Part shown: positions 13,001 through 24,069 of the stretch, piece after piece
How the letters are laid out: each line of letters begins with the position of its first letter
Position numbering within the stretch: the first letter of the stretch is position 1
Assembly: GCA_030142905.1 (NCBI GenBank)
Contig: JASJOG010000015.1
Span: forward strand, 1,555,001 to 1,619,000
Direction of reading: 5' to 3'
Origin: Heliopora coerulea
Lineage: Eukaryota; Cnidaria; Anthozoa; Scleralcyonacea; Helioporidae
Length of the DNA stretch: 64,000 nucleotides
Notes under the pieces: model-generated
The model's input: the letters and a program-made list of their open reading frames with translations, nothing else
Told to the model about the DNA's origin: nothing
Database searches by the model: none
Position numbers and translations under genes: made by a program

Positions 13001-16000
13001 GCCGGGGGGAAGAACAGTCGGTGGTGGAGGTACACCTTCAGGAAGGGTTTGATTTACTGGTGGGATTGGAGCGCTAACAGAATTTGGTTTGACAACTTTG
13101 TCGACGTCAGTAACTAAGGGTGAAGAAACGTTGTGGTCAGAAAAAAATAGAAAAATTAGATTTGATTCTTCACCCAACAAACCAACCTAGGAACCACCAA
13201 TAATTTATTAAGCACCTGCCTAGTTCGAACTAAGTCCTATAGTTCACTTCATACCGAAATCATCTTTGGGTTGAAAATATGTTCTGCAAGTGATAAGGGT
13301 AGGTTGGAGGCACCTCCGTCCGAGTTTTTTGTTTTTGTTGAAACTTCATCTTTTTTCAGTTAAACCTATCTGGAAATTTGACGTCTGTGTAAACTAATAA
13401 ATGTTTTATTCCCAGTAACGATTCACATCATCATATGAGTTAAGTAGCTTTGAACAAACTTCGTTACATAATACCTATGTCTGTTGCGTTTAACAAAATA
13501 GCAGAAAATTACCGCCAGTGTTTATATGACCGGATGAAAAAACAAAAAATTTAGGAAAATGTGAACAATAGTGTTAATCCGTGTCGTTGCTTTGTAATGT
13601 TAACCCTAATCAGTACTTAAAAATTCTCCAAAAATCACTCAAATATTCAGATTAAGCAACATAAAGGTAGAGGGCTAATTTTCTTCTATAGAAAGACCAA
13701 AAAATGTGGCATCATAAACAGGTTTACATATTCTCAAGAAAACAGGCAATCCACCATCCACAGATTGGGTATAACGCTACTTAATTTTGTACTTCTCAAG
13801 AGATTATTATTTAAATTAGAATGTTTTTTGAAGTAACTTACGTATTCGCTTTTTACAAAAGGCATAAAATCTATCCTCACAATGGAACTGTCTCCATTGT
13901 CCATCCCTTCCCATTGCTGCGCAGTCTTCCATTTCATTCATTTTGTCGTCCTTTTCTTCATCCGATGCCCAGTAGAAGAAAGAACTGTTCGAGCCGTCAC
14001 TCCATGTGAAATGCTGCTCTTTTTGGATGTCATTGAAACCAAGCCAAGTAAAACTGTTATATAAAGAGAAATATCAGACATCAGTAAGTTTATATTTGAT
14101 TCCCACGACATAACTGAAAACCATAAGAACGTAAAGAGTGTGCCAAACTTACCCACAAGCAAGCAACTCATGCTGCACAAAAGCTTGTTCCTCGTGGCTG
14201 TTAATACTAACAAGATCACCACCATATGATGCACATTTGTCACGTGCAGCAGACCAAGTCAGATATTCCGTGACCAGTTTATAACAAAAGGCATCCTCGT
14301 CAGTCATAAACCGTTTCCAAAACATCGGGCATCCTGTGATAAGCAAAGAAAACTTCAAACCATCATTGTTTACAGAGATATGGACACATCGTTTAGGAAT
14401 TTGAGGCCGACTATACGAAATTTGATCTAATCTTAATCAGTTATATGTTTTTCTTTAACACAGTCTATAAATTCTCCTTAATCATTCTCAAATTTTTTCC
14501 AAAATTTACGATACATTAGTTGTACGATTTATGACTTAACATCATACGTCTGTCACTAAACAAATAAGAAAACTTTGTATGGAATCTATGGATTATTTAG
14601 AAACTAGTTTTGTTATTGTCTTCGTAGTGGTCGTGGTTTTTGTAGTAGATGTTGGCGTTGTCGTTATCGTCTTTGTTGTTGTTGTCGTTGTCACCTTTAT
14701 CTTTATTAATGTTATCATTCATATCTGTATAAAATTTATTTCATTTTCCAAATTATATCAAACACTAAACTAGACATTTTCATCATGGTTCTCCTGGGAA
14801 ACTAACAAGTAAAATCCTAACAGGAACCTACTTGGATTACTAAATCTTTTATCTGCAATTCTCTCGTGATTCACAATCATCCACCTCGTTTCGAAAGGTC
14901 CAAAAGCCGTGGGACCAGCTTCCACCAACATTTTTGCAGCAATATCCGAAGTGTCATTTAAATCCGACACAACTCTAACAGAGTTTATATCGACTGGCTC
15001 AGGGAAATCATACCCGATCCAATCTCCTCCAGCTTGACGCTCCCACCAGCCGTCGGGTAGCCATGCAGAGTCAAATTTCCCATCAAAAGCATTGGATGCG
15101 GGGAAGGAGAGATACGTTGAGCTGGCAATCGCTTTTGTGGGATCATTTGCTACCAATGGCATTTTGTCGTGTTTGCCTTGGAAGAACTGGATTTCGTTTA
15201 TGTACCAAGTTCGGTTGAGTGGAGCCCAGTTAACGATTCTCCAAAAGCGTTGTGCTAAATGCATAAAAATTTATAATAAATTCTGAATTTAAAATTGATC
15301 ATGATAGGACCTTCGAGCAGTTTTAGACAAGGAAACCAGATCACAGTTACTAGGTCGGACGAACTGATATCGGTTGGATATTTATGAATAATTTGATTTC
15401 TTACGCATCCTCTCTTTGGTGCAAAATCCACAAGATCTCTTGCAATATGTGTACATTTCATAACGGTTTTCCTCACAATGGCAAGGTTTATCGGCTTTGA
15501 TACACAAGGCAAACTTTTGTGGGTCGTCCTTACAGGTATCTGAAACAAAATGAATTTAAGGCAAACGTTGTAATTCATCCTTTATGTTAAATATTTTTGT
15601 CTGAGAGAAAAGATAGGAACCTCGAGGTGTCCACTTGCTCATTGCCAGTACCAGAATTCCTCTGCCCACAACATCATTTTACTTTCGAGCGCCTGAATTT
15701 TTCTCAGAAAGCTAACAGATTCAGCAACACATTTTTCATGGAAAGATGTAAACTAAGGTAACCAATGATTACAGAAAAATTAATAAATTTGTGACATTAC
15801 GTCGACTTTTGTTTGCAAGGTATAGGGGAGAATTCGAACCAAAGTTTTAAGAAATTTCTAATTGAATAAATAAAAGATAGCTTTTTTTACTTGCGTAAAG
15901 GATTGTCGTTCCGTTGGAATCTATATCTGGAGAAAGTAAAGCAAAGACATAATTTAGATTTCTGAACATATGAACGCCTAAGGATTTTGATTTTTTAAAT

Positions 16001-16810
16001 TTTGAGTTGTGTATCATTGCAACGTACTGTAAAAATAGTGGGGTTTGTTTTGGTTTGTATGTGGAATGGAATTGTATGAGTTGTGATACCTTTATATTCT
16101 GTTCAGGACAGGTTTTTATGAACACTAGTGCCGTGTTCAGAAAACGTAAGGGTTGTTAGGTTTCTTGTGGGTTCTAGAGGAATCTGAGAGTACGACCCTT
16201 AGTTCTCTGTATACAGTTCCTGCATCATGTAATAATATATCTTTAATCCCGACGATGTTTATGTATAGCTGAGGTTAATGATTCAGATATAATTATTGCT
16301 GGAACAACAAAACACGAAAGCTTACTTTGCTTCAGAACAGCTGTTGCATCACCAGCGTATGTTGTTCCTAAAAGATGACGAATGGTTTACGCATCGTTTA
16401 AAGTAACACATGGTCATGCATCAAAATCTTAAAATCTAAGTATGACTTTTAAGTATATTATTATAAATCATTTATAGATGCTTTTCAAAATAAATTCAGT
16501 CTTGATTGTCTTAAGTACGTGAGAGTTAACTTCGTGATATTTTCAGCAAATCAACGTCAAACAAAATTAAATCAATTGAAGTTACACTTAGATTTTTCAA
16601 AAGTTAAGCCGACGCCACGAAGAACTAATAATGACAAACATGACTTCTTTTTATTAAATACTTCCATTACTTTGAAGTAATCTTTTGCTGCCCCAAGGTA
16701 ATCGCGATTTATTATAGCTTTATGGATTATCGTATATATTCTTCCTCACCTGCTGTAAGTAGCAACACATAAAAACCCAACAGAATTCTAATAGGAAAAG
16801 AATTGATCAT
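10063..16810 (-). CDS. Secreted ShKT / discoidin-like / C-type lectin / Pro-rich mosaic protein
   Basis: Ten exons, read on the minus strand: 16750-16810, 16326-16367, 15891-15926, 15405-15539, 14832-15254, 14153-14333, 13842-14053, 12838-13113, 10809-11393, 10063-10289. They join in frame (2178 bases, 725 residues). Residues 1-21 form a signal peptide. Residues 49-86 form a ShKT module with cysteines at 49, 59, 66, 68, 79, 83 and 86 (one more than usual) and the SCGFC ending. Residues 92-232 resemble a discoidin (F5/8 type C-like) fold starting FWRIVNW, but without cysteines. Residues 233-362 are a C-type lectin domain with WLG (296-298), EDC (335-337), HC (350-351) and FC (358-359); the usual EPN/QPD sugar-binding triplet and the WND motif are absent, so calcium-dependent sugar binding is doubtful. 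Residues 364-587 are proline-rich (PYPYPYP, then PAPxAVP repeats), 589-650 lysine/histidine-rich, 651-725 charged and helical. Probably extracellular: matrix, capsule or recognition protein. The ShKT module alone is not evidence of a toxin. Exon joins are inferred; the exact 3' end is unknown. Confidence 0.85.
10303..10347. repeat. (TGAA)n microsatellite
   Basis: About eleven units of TGAA, some diverged. It sits just upstream of the acceptor of the last exon of the lectin mosaic gene, so on the coding strand it is a TTCA-rich, pyrimidine-leaning tract leading into the splice site. Confidence 0.9.
12298..12353. repeat. (CAAT)n microsatellite
   Basis: Repeated CAAT/CAAC units within the intron between exons 8 and 9 of the lectin mosaic gene. 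Confidence 0.8.
14610..14712. repeat. GTT/GTC-rich simple sequence in an intron
   Basis: Degenerate trinucleotide run (GTT, GTC, GTA) in the intron between exons 5 and 6 of the lectin mosaic gene. It produces a spurious valine-rich open frame on the plus strand. Confidence 0.7.
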
Positions 16811-18070
16811 TTTTCTTGCTTTCTGTGACAAAAATTGTTCACTACATCTCAAGTATTGAACTTAGAGATACACGTAGCTACACAAGTGAACCCCCTCCAC
16901 TTTTTTGAAAGGACAAAAGAGAAACTGATTAATTAATGAGTTGGACCTGTTCTTTTGAACAGGCAAAAAATCAAACAATAACTGAAAACAAGTGAAAACT
17001 ATTACTGCCAGGAGTTAGTCGGAGAACATCTCAGGCTTTTCAGAAATCTTAGAAAAAATTTTTGTTAGATTTCACGTTCTATCAAAGAGATCTAAAAGGC
17101 TGTCAAAAGCGTCTGTCTTAACAACAAAATCCGTCTTTTGGTGGACAATCTGGCCACAAGCTGTTATGGTTCGATAAACAACGGATATTAAATTTTCTGT
17201 CCACTTCAACCCAGTCTCCCTGGTCGTTTGTGCCTTGAATAGCCAAAAGGTCACACGAAATATACGAATTAGGAGTAGAAAGATAGTCGCCAGTATAAGG
17301 TCTTGACCTTCAGTAGTTTAGTAATCAATTCAACTAAAACCACGTCATTCACCAAAACCGTTCGTGCGTCGATTGAAACATTTTCCTCGAAATTTTGGGC
17401 AAACGTTTTATCGAAAATTTTGTGTTTTCAAATGAAGAGCAAATTTAAAGAAATGGTACAGTATAATTCATCCATACCATTTATCATCGGGCAACAATGA
17501 TTTTAAGGCCAGACCTTATCCACTATCTGTGATGCAATACCAAAACAAGAACCAATTCTAACGTACTAAGAAAAAAGTTCAAAGCAAAGTGAAAGAAAAT
17601 AGTAAAAGACAAGGCGGCAATAAAGATTAATAGCTATGGTGTTTCATCAGTCATCAAGTTAGTGTTTATTCACACATTCCACTTTCCCCCGCAGGTACAG
17701 TAACATATTTAATTTTATATATCTAAAGAAACGTTCGCGTTTATTTTTATAGATGTTGGTTCTCGGGGGTTGAAAAGCCAGAGGTTTATTGCTCTTTTCC
17801 CAAAAAAGGAGAAAAACTCCAATTTTCTTACAGAAACAAAATAGCACTACTTTATACTCAGTGATTTTAAGATATAACATTTATCTCAAAATCCAAAATT
17901 AGACTATAACCACTTAGCAACAAAAACATTCGATATAATCTCTTCATAATTAAAAGTTAACATGTGCTGATACCTCAAACTCAGCCTGTTTTATTTTGTT
18001 TGTGCTCCAACTAAGACACGTCACATAGAGCTCAAACTGTATCTTCCCCATATCTTTTATTTTTGAGGCA
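16811..18070. other. Spacer between lectin mosaic gene and SERINC gene
   Basis: No coding signal. It must hold the promoter and 5' leader of the lectin mosaic gene and the 3' end of the SERINC gene, both on the minus strand. No clear TATA box or repeat was recognised. Confidence 0.5.
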
Positions 18071-18076
18071 TTTATT
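18071..18076 (-). terminator. Poly(A) signal AATAAA of the SERINC gene
   Basis: Plus strand reads TTTATT, giving AATAAA on the minus strand only a few bases after the stop codon. A functional signal this close would make a very short 3' UTR, so later signals may be used instead. Confidence 0.4.
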
Positions 18077-18080
18077 CTAT

Positions 18081-19715
18081 TTAGGTGTTAGGCAAACTAA
18101 TCATATATTGAAAAAACAACATATCACGATAAGAATCTGGAAACACAAGTGGTACGATCATTGACCAAATGAAAATAAACGAGCAGAAAATACTCGCAGA
18201 TATTCTAAGCCAAACTGAACTCCAGCTTTGAATAAGCCTTACAGTCAAGTGTTCTCCCTCGTCCAACCTATACCAGTTAGTTATGGACATCATGAGGTAA
18301 ATTGTTGCCAAACTAAACGTGAAGTGAAAGAAGGAATAACTGTATTCTGTTCCTTCGCACTCATCGTCCCGTAGCAAAAATTGTCGACATTCATCTTCGC
18401 GAAGATTATCAATGGAGATGCCGTCGGGAGATGAATCATAATCATTATCTACATCAGGTCCTGGAGAAGATGCGAATGGATTAACACCGCTAGCGTTTTC
18501 TTTCCCGTGCTTATCGGAAATAAGAGATGAAGTTTTGCTTCGGTCTTGATTAATGTAGCAACGCGGTTGCAATGTTTCTTCACAGCTCTCTTTCAGAGCA
18601 CCTTCAATGTTGGAAATTTTGTGCAAACTGTTCGGCAATTTTCTGGGGCCCGACGACCTTGCCCGAATGTAGGTCTTACCAAATTGAGGAGCAACGAGGT
18701 CACGAAGGCAGATATAAATTAACGTTCCAAATGTGATAATCAAAGTTAAAAAGACTTGAACGTTCGCCGTGGGTGGTCCAGGGTAGCGGTGAGCATTCGA
18801 ACGATTGCAATGTCCATCGGGTTCGTTTGAAAACGCGAGCCAAATAAGATACGTGCAATACAAGGATGTGACGGAACACTGGAACAAACCAGACTGGGGG
18901 CAAACTTCGCGAACCACAGGCAATACGGAGATAACAGACGCCGAGAAACACATTATCAGATGAAAAAGGAGGAAAACAAAGTTGTCCAGGCATTCTCGGG
19001 GCGCAGCGTAAAGGAAGTAGAACATCACAGAGCTGAAAAGTGAAATCGCGTAAAGAAACGCAGTTGTAGAGGTCTGAGCCAGCCGAAACCAAAATACAGC
19101 TGCGTTTGAAAATTCTTTGTCGTTTTTAGTTAATGACTTACAAAACACGTTGAATGAGTTGGCGGCATCCAAGATGAATGTGTACTGTAGTATTATATAG
19201 CAAAACGCTCCATTGAGACCAAAGAATATCCATATTTCACCGTTGTATTCCGAGTGGGGAATAAAAAGGAAAAGTAACTCGATCGATAGCAAGCTAACGA
19301 GTTTCAACGCCCAACAGTTGTTCTGAATCTTGGCTCGGTTTTGGATGCTAGATGTAATGCCAAGTGTAGCGAAGGCTAACATTAAGAACCATACTGCCAG
19401 TGCAAAACCTAGTCTATAAACTGCATCATACCCGATAAACAAATCGCAAAAATAGTAGTTAAAATGGTGACAGAACATCTCTTGAAATCGTCCAGTTACT
19501 TGTGGAGTAATCATAAACATACCAGCAGTAATTACTAGGAAGATAAGGGCTATATAAATTAATCTAGTAACTTTTGACTGTCTTAACGGACCCAAGAAGG
19601 AAAAACAATTTGTCAGTTTTCTCCTAGGTATGCCTTCTTCGTCTAAATTCCTTTCGCTTCCTCCTGCCTTCGCTAACTTGAGTTTCTTTCGCATTCCATC
19701 ACCAGCTTCTTCCAT
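18081..19715 (-). CDS. Serine incorporator (SERINC/TDE1) family membrane protein, intronless
   Basis: Single uninterrupted frame of 544 residues. The pattern is that of SERINC: VTRLIY before the first membrane segment, GYDAVYRLGFALAVWFLML, then AFCYIILQYTFILDAANSFN, VISVLPVV, a TNEP-type motif (FSNEPDGHCN) and the C-terminal YSYSFFHF...MMSITNWY...VWLRISASIF block. About ten hydrophobic segments are visible. SERINCs sit in Golgi, endosome and plasma membranes; they were named for adding serine to lipids, while later work describes lipid scrambling. The protein is longer than the usual 450-475 residues because of a basic N-terminal tail and an acidic, serine-rich loop (roughly residues 350-440). 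The cysteine-rich extreme N terminus common in the family is missing. The lack of introns among intron-rich neighbours suggests an old retrocopy that stayed intact. Start chosen at the first methionine; residue 8 is a possible alternative. Confidence 0.9.
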   Translation of the reverse strand: MEEAGDGMRKKLKLAKAGGSERNLDEEGIPRRKLTNCFSFLGPLRQSKVTRLIYIALIFLVITAGMFMITPQVTGRFQEMFCHHFNYYFCDLFIGYDAVYRLGFALAVWFLMLAFATLGITSSIQNRAKIQNNCWALKLVSLLSIELLFLFIPHSEYNGEIWIFFGLNGAFCYIILQYTFILDAANSFNVFCKSLTKNDKEFSNAAVFWFRLAQTSTTAFLYAISLFSSVMFYFLYAAPRECLDNFVFLLFHLIMCFSASVISVLPVVREVCPQSGLFQCSVTSLYCTYLIWLAFSNEPDGHCNRSNAHRYPGPPTANVQVFLTLIITFGTLIYICLRDLVAPQFGKTYIRARSSGPRKLPNSLHKISNIEGALKESCEETLQPRCYINQDRSKTSSLISDKHGKENASGVNPFASSPGPDVDNDYDSSPDGISIDNLREDECRQFLLRDDECEGTEYSYSFFHFTFSLATIYLMMSITNWYRLDEGEHLTVRLIQSWSSVWLRISASIFCSFIFIWSMIVPLVFPDSYRDMLFFQYMISLPNT

Positions 19716-21199
19716 TGAACATTTACTGGTCTCGATATGACGAGGAACGCGTGTCGTTCTTTACAAAAATATTTTCAAAATACAATACATTCGCAGACTT
19801 CTTCTAGTCTTTTTCTTTCAAATAAAGTTTCACTGTTTTGAACAGCTTGAAACCGTCGTTGCGATCAATTCACACATATCAAGTTCTAACAATGAACATG
19901 TGGTATTTTATGGTTACCAAACTGTGAGTATTCCCAGCCATAAATTAGCATAATTATCATATAATCGTTGTTAAGCAGGTGGTGGGCTAACAGAGCTGAT
20001 TTGCCAGAAATAAAATCGTTAAAAAATGAGTTTCTTGAAGTCACAGATTTACAAGTGGATATGCAGCCTCGTACCCAGGTTTTATCTTAGCTCCTAAATG
20101 AGATAAAAAAATAGAATTGACTGCCGCCAGCGTTGCAAGATGTGATTTTGCGTCGGTGAAAATTTGAGGTGCGATGGTTTCCGACACGTCAGCCTGCTTC
20201 AAATATTACACGAGATACAGCGTATGTCGCAACACTGTTGCACCATGCAGAGCAAAAAGTAAAAACCTGTACTACACTTCCCAAAAATTGTGATGTCGCT
20301 AAGTCCCACAACTGTAGCACCATTCACGGCTCAACTGATTATTAGTATTTTTCGCCAGTGTTTACTCATTCCTTATTTTTTTTCCTCTCAACTAGCTGTA
20401 CTGCTACGAAGCGTTTTGCATGTACCAATGTTGAACGACAAAACACAAGTCCACAGTACAATCTCGTTTAAACACTTTTTCTTGCTTATTCTAGATTATT
20501 CTACAGTGCTACAAAATTTAGGTTTTCGTTCTCAATAATTTCATACTCATCAAATATGATGAGTAAAAGTAGTTAAAATTATTCCTATGATTAGATTTTA
20601 TTCTACTTCTTGATGAAAAAGTTTACATGGTATTAATCCTAGTACTGTTTATACGTCATATGGTGAAATAAAACATGTTTGTTGTTCCGTAGCTGAGCCG
20701 ATGGTACAAAGAATGATCCATCAATGTCATATTCAACAACAGAAAATCCAAAGTCAGAGCCAATGGAGATTATGTTTTTGTTTGCTGCGATTATCGACCA
20801 AGGCCTAATCCATCCATGGACGCCTTTTGAAATACGGGCTGTGCAATTCCGCCTAAACAGATTGATGCCGATGAATTAATTGACTGTAGAAAATCTTCAT
20901 TTTAACATACATCATAATCGCATCATTCACTAGTACTAGTCAATCTACGCTAACCAATATCGGTTGATCACGAGACATTAATAACTAGAACTGAATGGGC
21001 AAGAGTAGATGGTAACTGGATCTGATTAATCGAGTTTCATTGATAACTAGGGTTGAGTGACCACTTTCATTTGAAACTAGGCCACACTAACGCTGGCCAC
21101 TTCGGAATAGTGAACGGCTACCACTGGAATGTATAGCTGAGTAGGCGGGGACATCGGCATCTCCAATTTGAACTGCACAGGCTTCATGTCCAACTCCAA
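19716..21199. other. Spacer with unassigned coding-like stretches
   Basis: Mostly featureless. On the minus strand 20639-20852 opens after a good acceptor and reads 71 codons to a stop with a natural composition (contains SKGVHGWIRPW and SIGSDFGFSVVEYD). Near 21080-21190 two overlapping minus-strand frames also look protein-like. I could not connect these in frame with the gene at 21200-21991, and they may be its extra exons or remnants of another gene. Confidence 0.3.
20639..20852 (-). pseudogene. Unassigned terminal-exon-like coding fragment
   Basis: Read on the minus strand after the acceptor TCTGTTTAG, a frame of 71 codons runs to TAG at 20639-20641. Composition is protein-like with alternating hydrophobic residues (IIAANKNIISIGSDFGFSVV), suggestive of beta strands, and might be a WD-type repeat. 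No upstream exon joins it in the right phase (it needs two carried bases). It could be the last exon of a gene whose other exons I miss, or a remnant. Confidence 0.3.
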
Positions 21200-21991
21200 T
21201 CATCCAGCAACAACTCCAGGTAATACAGCATGTTCAAACGACTTGTCTGCGGTGTGGTATATTGAATTGATTTGTTTTATGTTTCTGTTTGCTTCGAACG
21301 AAATGCCGAAGCAAACAAAAACATAAAAAAACATCAGCTCATCTCCTTTTCGTCGTCTTGAAATCAAACGATCTCTCCAGATCTCCACTCTTGTTGCCTG
21401 TAAAGTAGCAGGTATATACGGAGGAAGGCACAAAATTTAAAATTTTTCTTTTACCTCCTGGTTATTAGGATCTTGGGTCGGCTGCGTAACGGGACCTCCA
21501 CTCGCACTTTTCGCTGCAATTAATAAGATATTAATTTACTTAGCATAATTTCAATACTAATCAATAAAGAAAGCGCAAATAAAATTATTATGTATATATT
21601 CACCCAATCTAAAATTATCGAACATTTCTATGAAATTGAGCAACTCCTGGGTTGGACAGTAAAGACCCAAATCTAAAATTATCGAACATTTCTATGAAAT
21701 TGGGCAACTCTTGGGTTGGACAATTACTCCACGTGTTTCTTAGAAATGGACTGTCTACTTGGGAGACTATCCTGAAAAAATAGTCTAAAAAGTGTCCAGA
21801 GAACAAAAATCCTGGTTATGTCAAAAAACAACGGCTGCAGATTGACGAAATTATTTATGTATTCACTTACACATATTACTCCGAGACCCAAATCTAAAAT
21901 TATCAAACATTTCTATTAATGTCGGCAACTCTTCGGCTGGGCAGTTACTCCACGCGTTTCTTTGAAATGGATTTTTTGCTTGCGAGGCCAT
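21200..21991 (-). CDS. Small protein of unknown function, three exons (paralogue of the gene at 29835-30969)
   Basis: Proposed exons on the minus strand: 21871-21991, 21455-21513, 21200-21397 (378 bases, 125 residues). Exon 1 starts MASQAKNPF and contains EELPTLIEMFDNFRFG; exon 2 ends PVTQPTQDPNNQE; exon 3 begins ATRVEIWRDRLISRRRK, then a hydrophobic stretch (LMFFYVFVCFGISF), and stops at 21200. Acceptors are good (TTTTTTCAG, TAATTGCAG, TACTTTACAG) and all joins keep frame. Exon 1 follows an acceptor, so a non-coding exon probably lies upstream. The exon-3 hydrophobic stretch is encoded by one arm of a DNA hairpin (about 21276-21330), so the C terminus may come from an inserted repeat. I do not recognise the family. 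A related gene upstream has an exon of the same size and phase with VTQPMHDPFNYE. Confidence 0.45.
21276..21330. repeat. Hairpin-forming inverted repeat
   Basis: TTTTATGTTTCTGTTTGCTTCG is followed after a short loop by CGAAGCAAACAAAAACATAAAA, nearly its exact complement. It falls inside the proposed last exon of the small gene at 21200-21991. Confidence 0.75.
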
Positions 21992-22035
21992 CCTGAAAAA
22001 ATAGTCTAAAAAGTATCCAGAGAACAAAACCAAAA
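21605..22035 (-). repeat. Tandem copies of the first exon of the small gene
   Basis: Three related units: an almost full copy at about 21871-22035 (with the start codon), a second at about 21663-21815, and a partial copy at 21605-21657. Each full unit carries the same acceptor (CTATTTTTTCAG) and the same LPNFIEMFDNFRFG-type coding stretch on the minus strand. In the second unit the start codon has become ATA (GATAGTC in place of GATGGCC). The unit length is about 220 bases, so this is an exon duplication and not a simple satellite. Confidence 0.75.
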
Positions 22036-23019
22036 AATAACGTCTGTAGATTGACGAATCATCAAGCTGAGGTAAGATGAAGATGATTTACGTTGTCTGT
22101 GGATTCTTAACTTTGACGAACATGTTCACCGCGCAATACCCTTTATCAACTGAACAAATTAACTATGTTTACTCACGCTATCACCCTAACGCCCCTTGGT
22201 TCATCCAGTCACTCACTCATCCGTTGACCCACACATCCAATCATAAACTCAGAAATTCCGAACCCCTCATAACAGAAGCGCTTCTCGAAAAAAAATCAGC
22301 ATGCCGGCTCCCATGCATATCACTTGGGGAGCAACCTTCAGGCAGGCAACCGGAAATAGTCTTACGCAACGGCCATATTTATTCATGTGAGCGTCATGTA
22401 AACAACACGGCCGTGACATTTTTCCTATTTTATTGATAACCTGAAAAAAAGCTTTCATCACAAGCTCTTCTTGTCACTTCGTCCTTGGTATGTAACAAAA
22501 GAGCTGGTTCTTCGGAAAACAGTGCATGTTTGCAGTTACAATATAGTCAAAGCGACGAGCAGAGACGTCTGCCAACACTTGACCAGGTCTGAACTTTGAC
22601 GACTACAAGTCGTATCAAACCGGTTTTGGAAACAGGTTTTCGAATTTCACTGGATTATTCCTGAGCAAGCTGTCTCGTTTGGTACTCGAAATATGCCATG
22701 TATACGAGACACATAAATCACGATACAAAGAGAGTAATCCGGTTGCAAAAAATCTTTACCATGCGCCTATCTTCGATGTTAATATGAAGGTCTCTAGATC
22801 TCAAAAACACGCTGTTTCCCTCGGTGACCATAAACTACTTTTTAACGAGCAGATTGTCATCAGTAATCGAACCTGTGCGTCATTGGACTCATTGTGAATA
22901 GCCAAGGGGAAATCCCTGCATGAATTTCAGATCGTCAAATGAAAAGTTGCTATACTAGTTGAAAATTATTTCAACGATGGGCTCTTATCATTAACTCCTT
23001 TGCTACAAGTTTGTAAGGG

Positions 23020-23020
<1 letters not shown>

Positions 23021-23112
<92 letters not shown>
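23021..23112. repeat. Compound microsatellite (TG)n(AT)n(AG)n
   Basis: TG repeats at 23021-23052, AT repeats at about 23055-23078 and AG repeats at 23079-23112, directly adjoining one another. Confidence 0.95.
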
Positions 23113-23118
<6 letters not shown>

Positions 23119-23960
23119 GGGTTCACTCTATACAGTTAAACATATAATCGTGCGAGTCACATTAGCATAGGTAGTCCGCACAAAATTTTAAAATATATAT
23201 TCGTTCCTAAAATATAAAACGATACCTCCTAATATTGCCAACATATTTTGAGTATTCTCTCCGAATTCCTGGCAAATATTGGTTCGTGCCGTAGAAGTAA
23301 ACATCTGTTAAGTGTTAACCGACTAACAAGAACTCGACTTAAAACATGGCATATAAACGTATACTTTAATATGCTACAAATCGTACAGAAATTACTCTGA
23401 GGTTAACAACGTTAAAGGGGTTTATACCTTTAAGTCCTGGTTTGTGTGAGTTCGAGATTAAACGTCAGTTTGATCACTAAAAGAAATTAAAATATCGACA
23501 AGATGGATGTACAAACAATATTCATCTTGAGGCATGCCTTCGTACTACGTTTCAAAAGTTTTCGTACTCACCAAAGCTTCTCTTTGCTACAAGACAGAAT
23601 GTGTGCGCTGTATACAATCAATAAGAAATTAAATTAGTGAATCAAAGCAGATAAAAATTTCAAAATTCAGCGATATCTGACCAAAGAATGATACCTACCA
23701 CCTCGAATGACTCTGTGTCTAACAATCGTTACGTAGGATATGGCATTATAAATCCGTTCTACTAGGTCAACAATTTTCGGGAAATTCCCACATACTGTCA
23801 GTGGGATGGTTTGTCATATTCCTCAGCCTAACTAGATCTGATGCAATTGACAATGTTGAACACATTCAATTACGAAAAACGTTACGAAAGAGGAAGAGAA
23901 GCCATTAAGGTAAGGTTTTTCACCAACTGAATCACTAAGTGTAAAATTTTATGCTTTCAG

Positions 23961-24069
23961 ACTGTAAACAAGGGTAGGGGAAAGTCCCTCATGCCATATT
24001 TGGGCAGTTCTAAGACTAGACTGTAAACAAGGGAAACAAGGGTAAGGGAAAGTCCCTCGTGCCATATTT
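23961..24069. repeat. Short direct duplication
   Basis: The phrase ACTGTAAACAAGGG followed by GGGAAAGTCCCTC and TGCCATATTT appears twice, at 23961-24001 and 24020-24069. GGGAAAGTCCC-type internal symmetry gives each copy a small hairpin. Confidence 0.7.

Noticed and set aside
18700..19092. 130-codon minus-strand frame inside the SERINC gene
   Set aside because: Same strand but other frame; the SERINC frame is intact and recognisable throughout.
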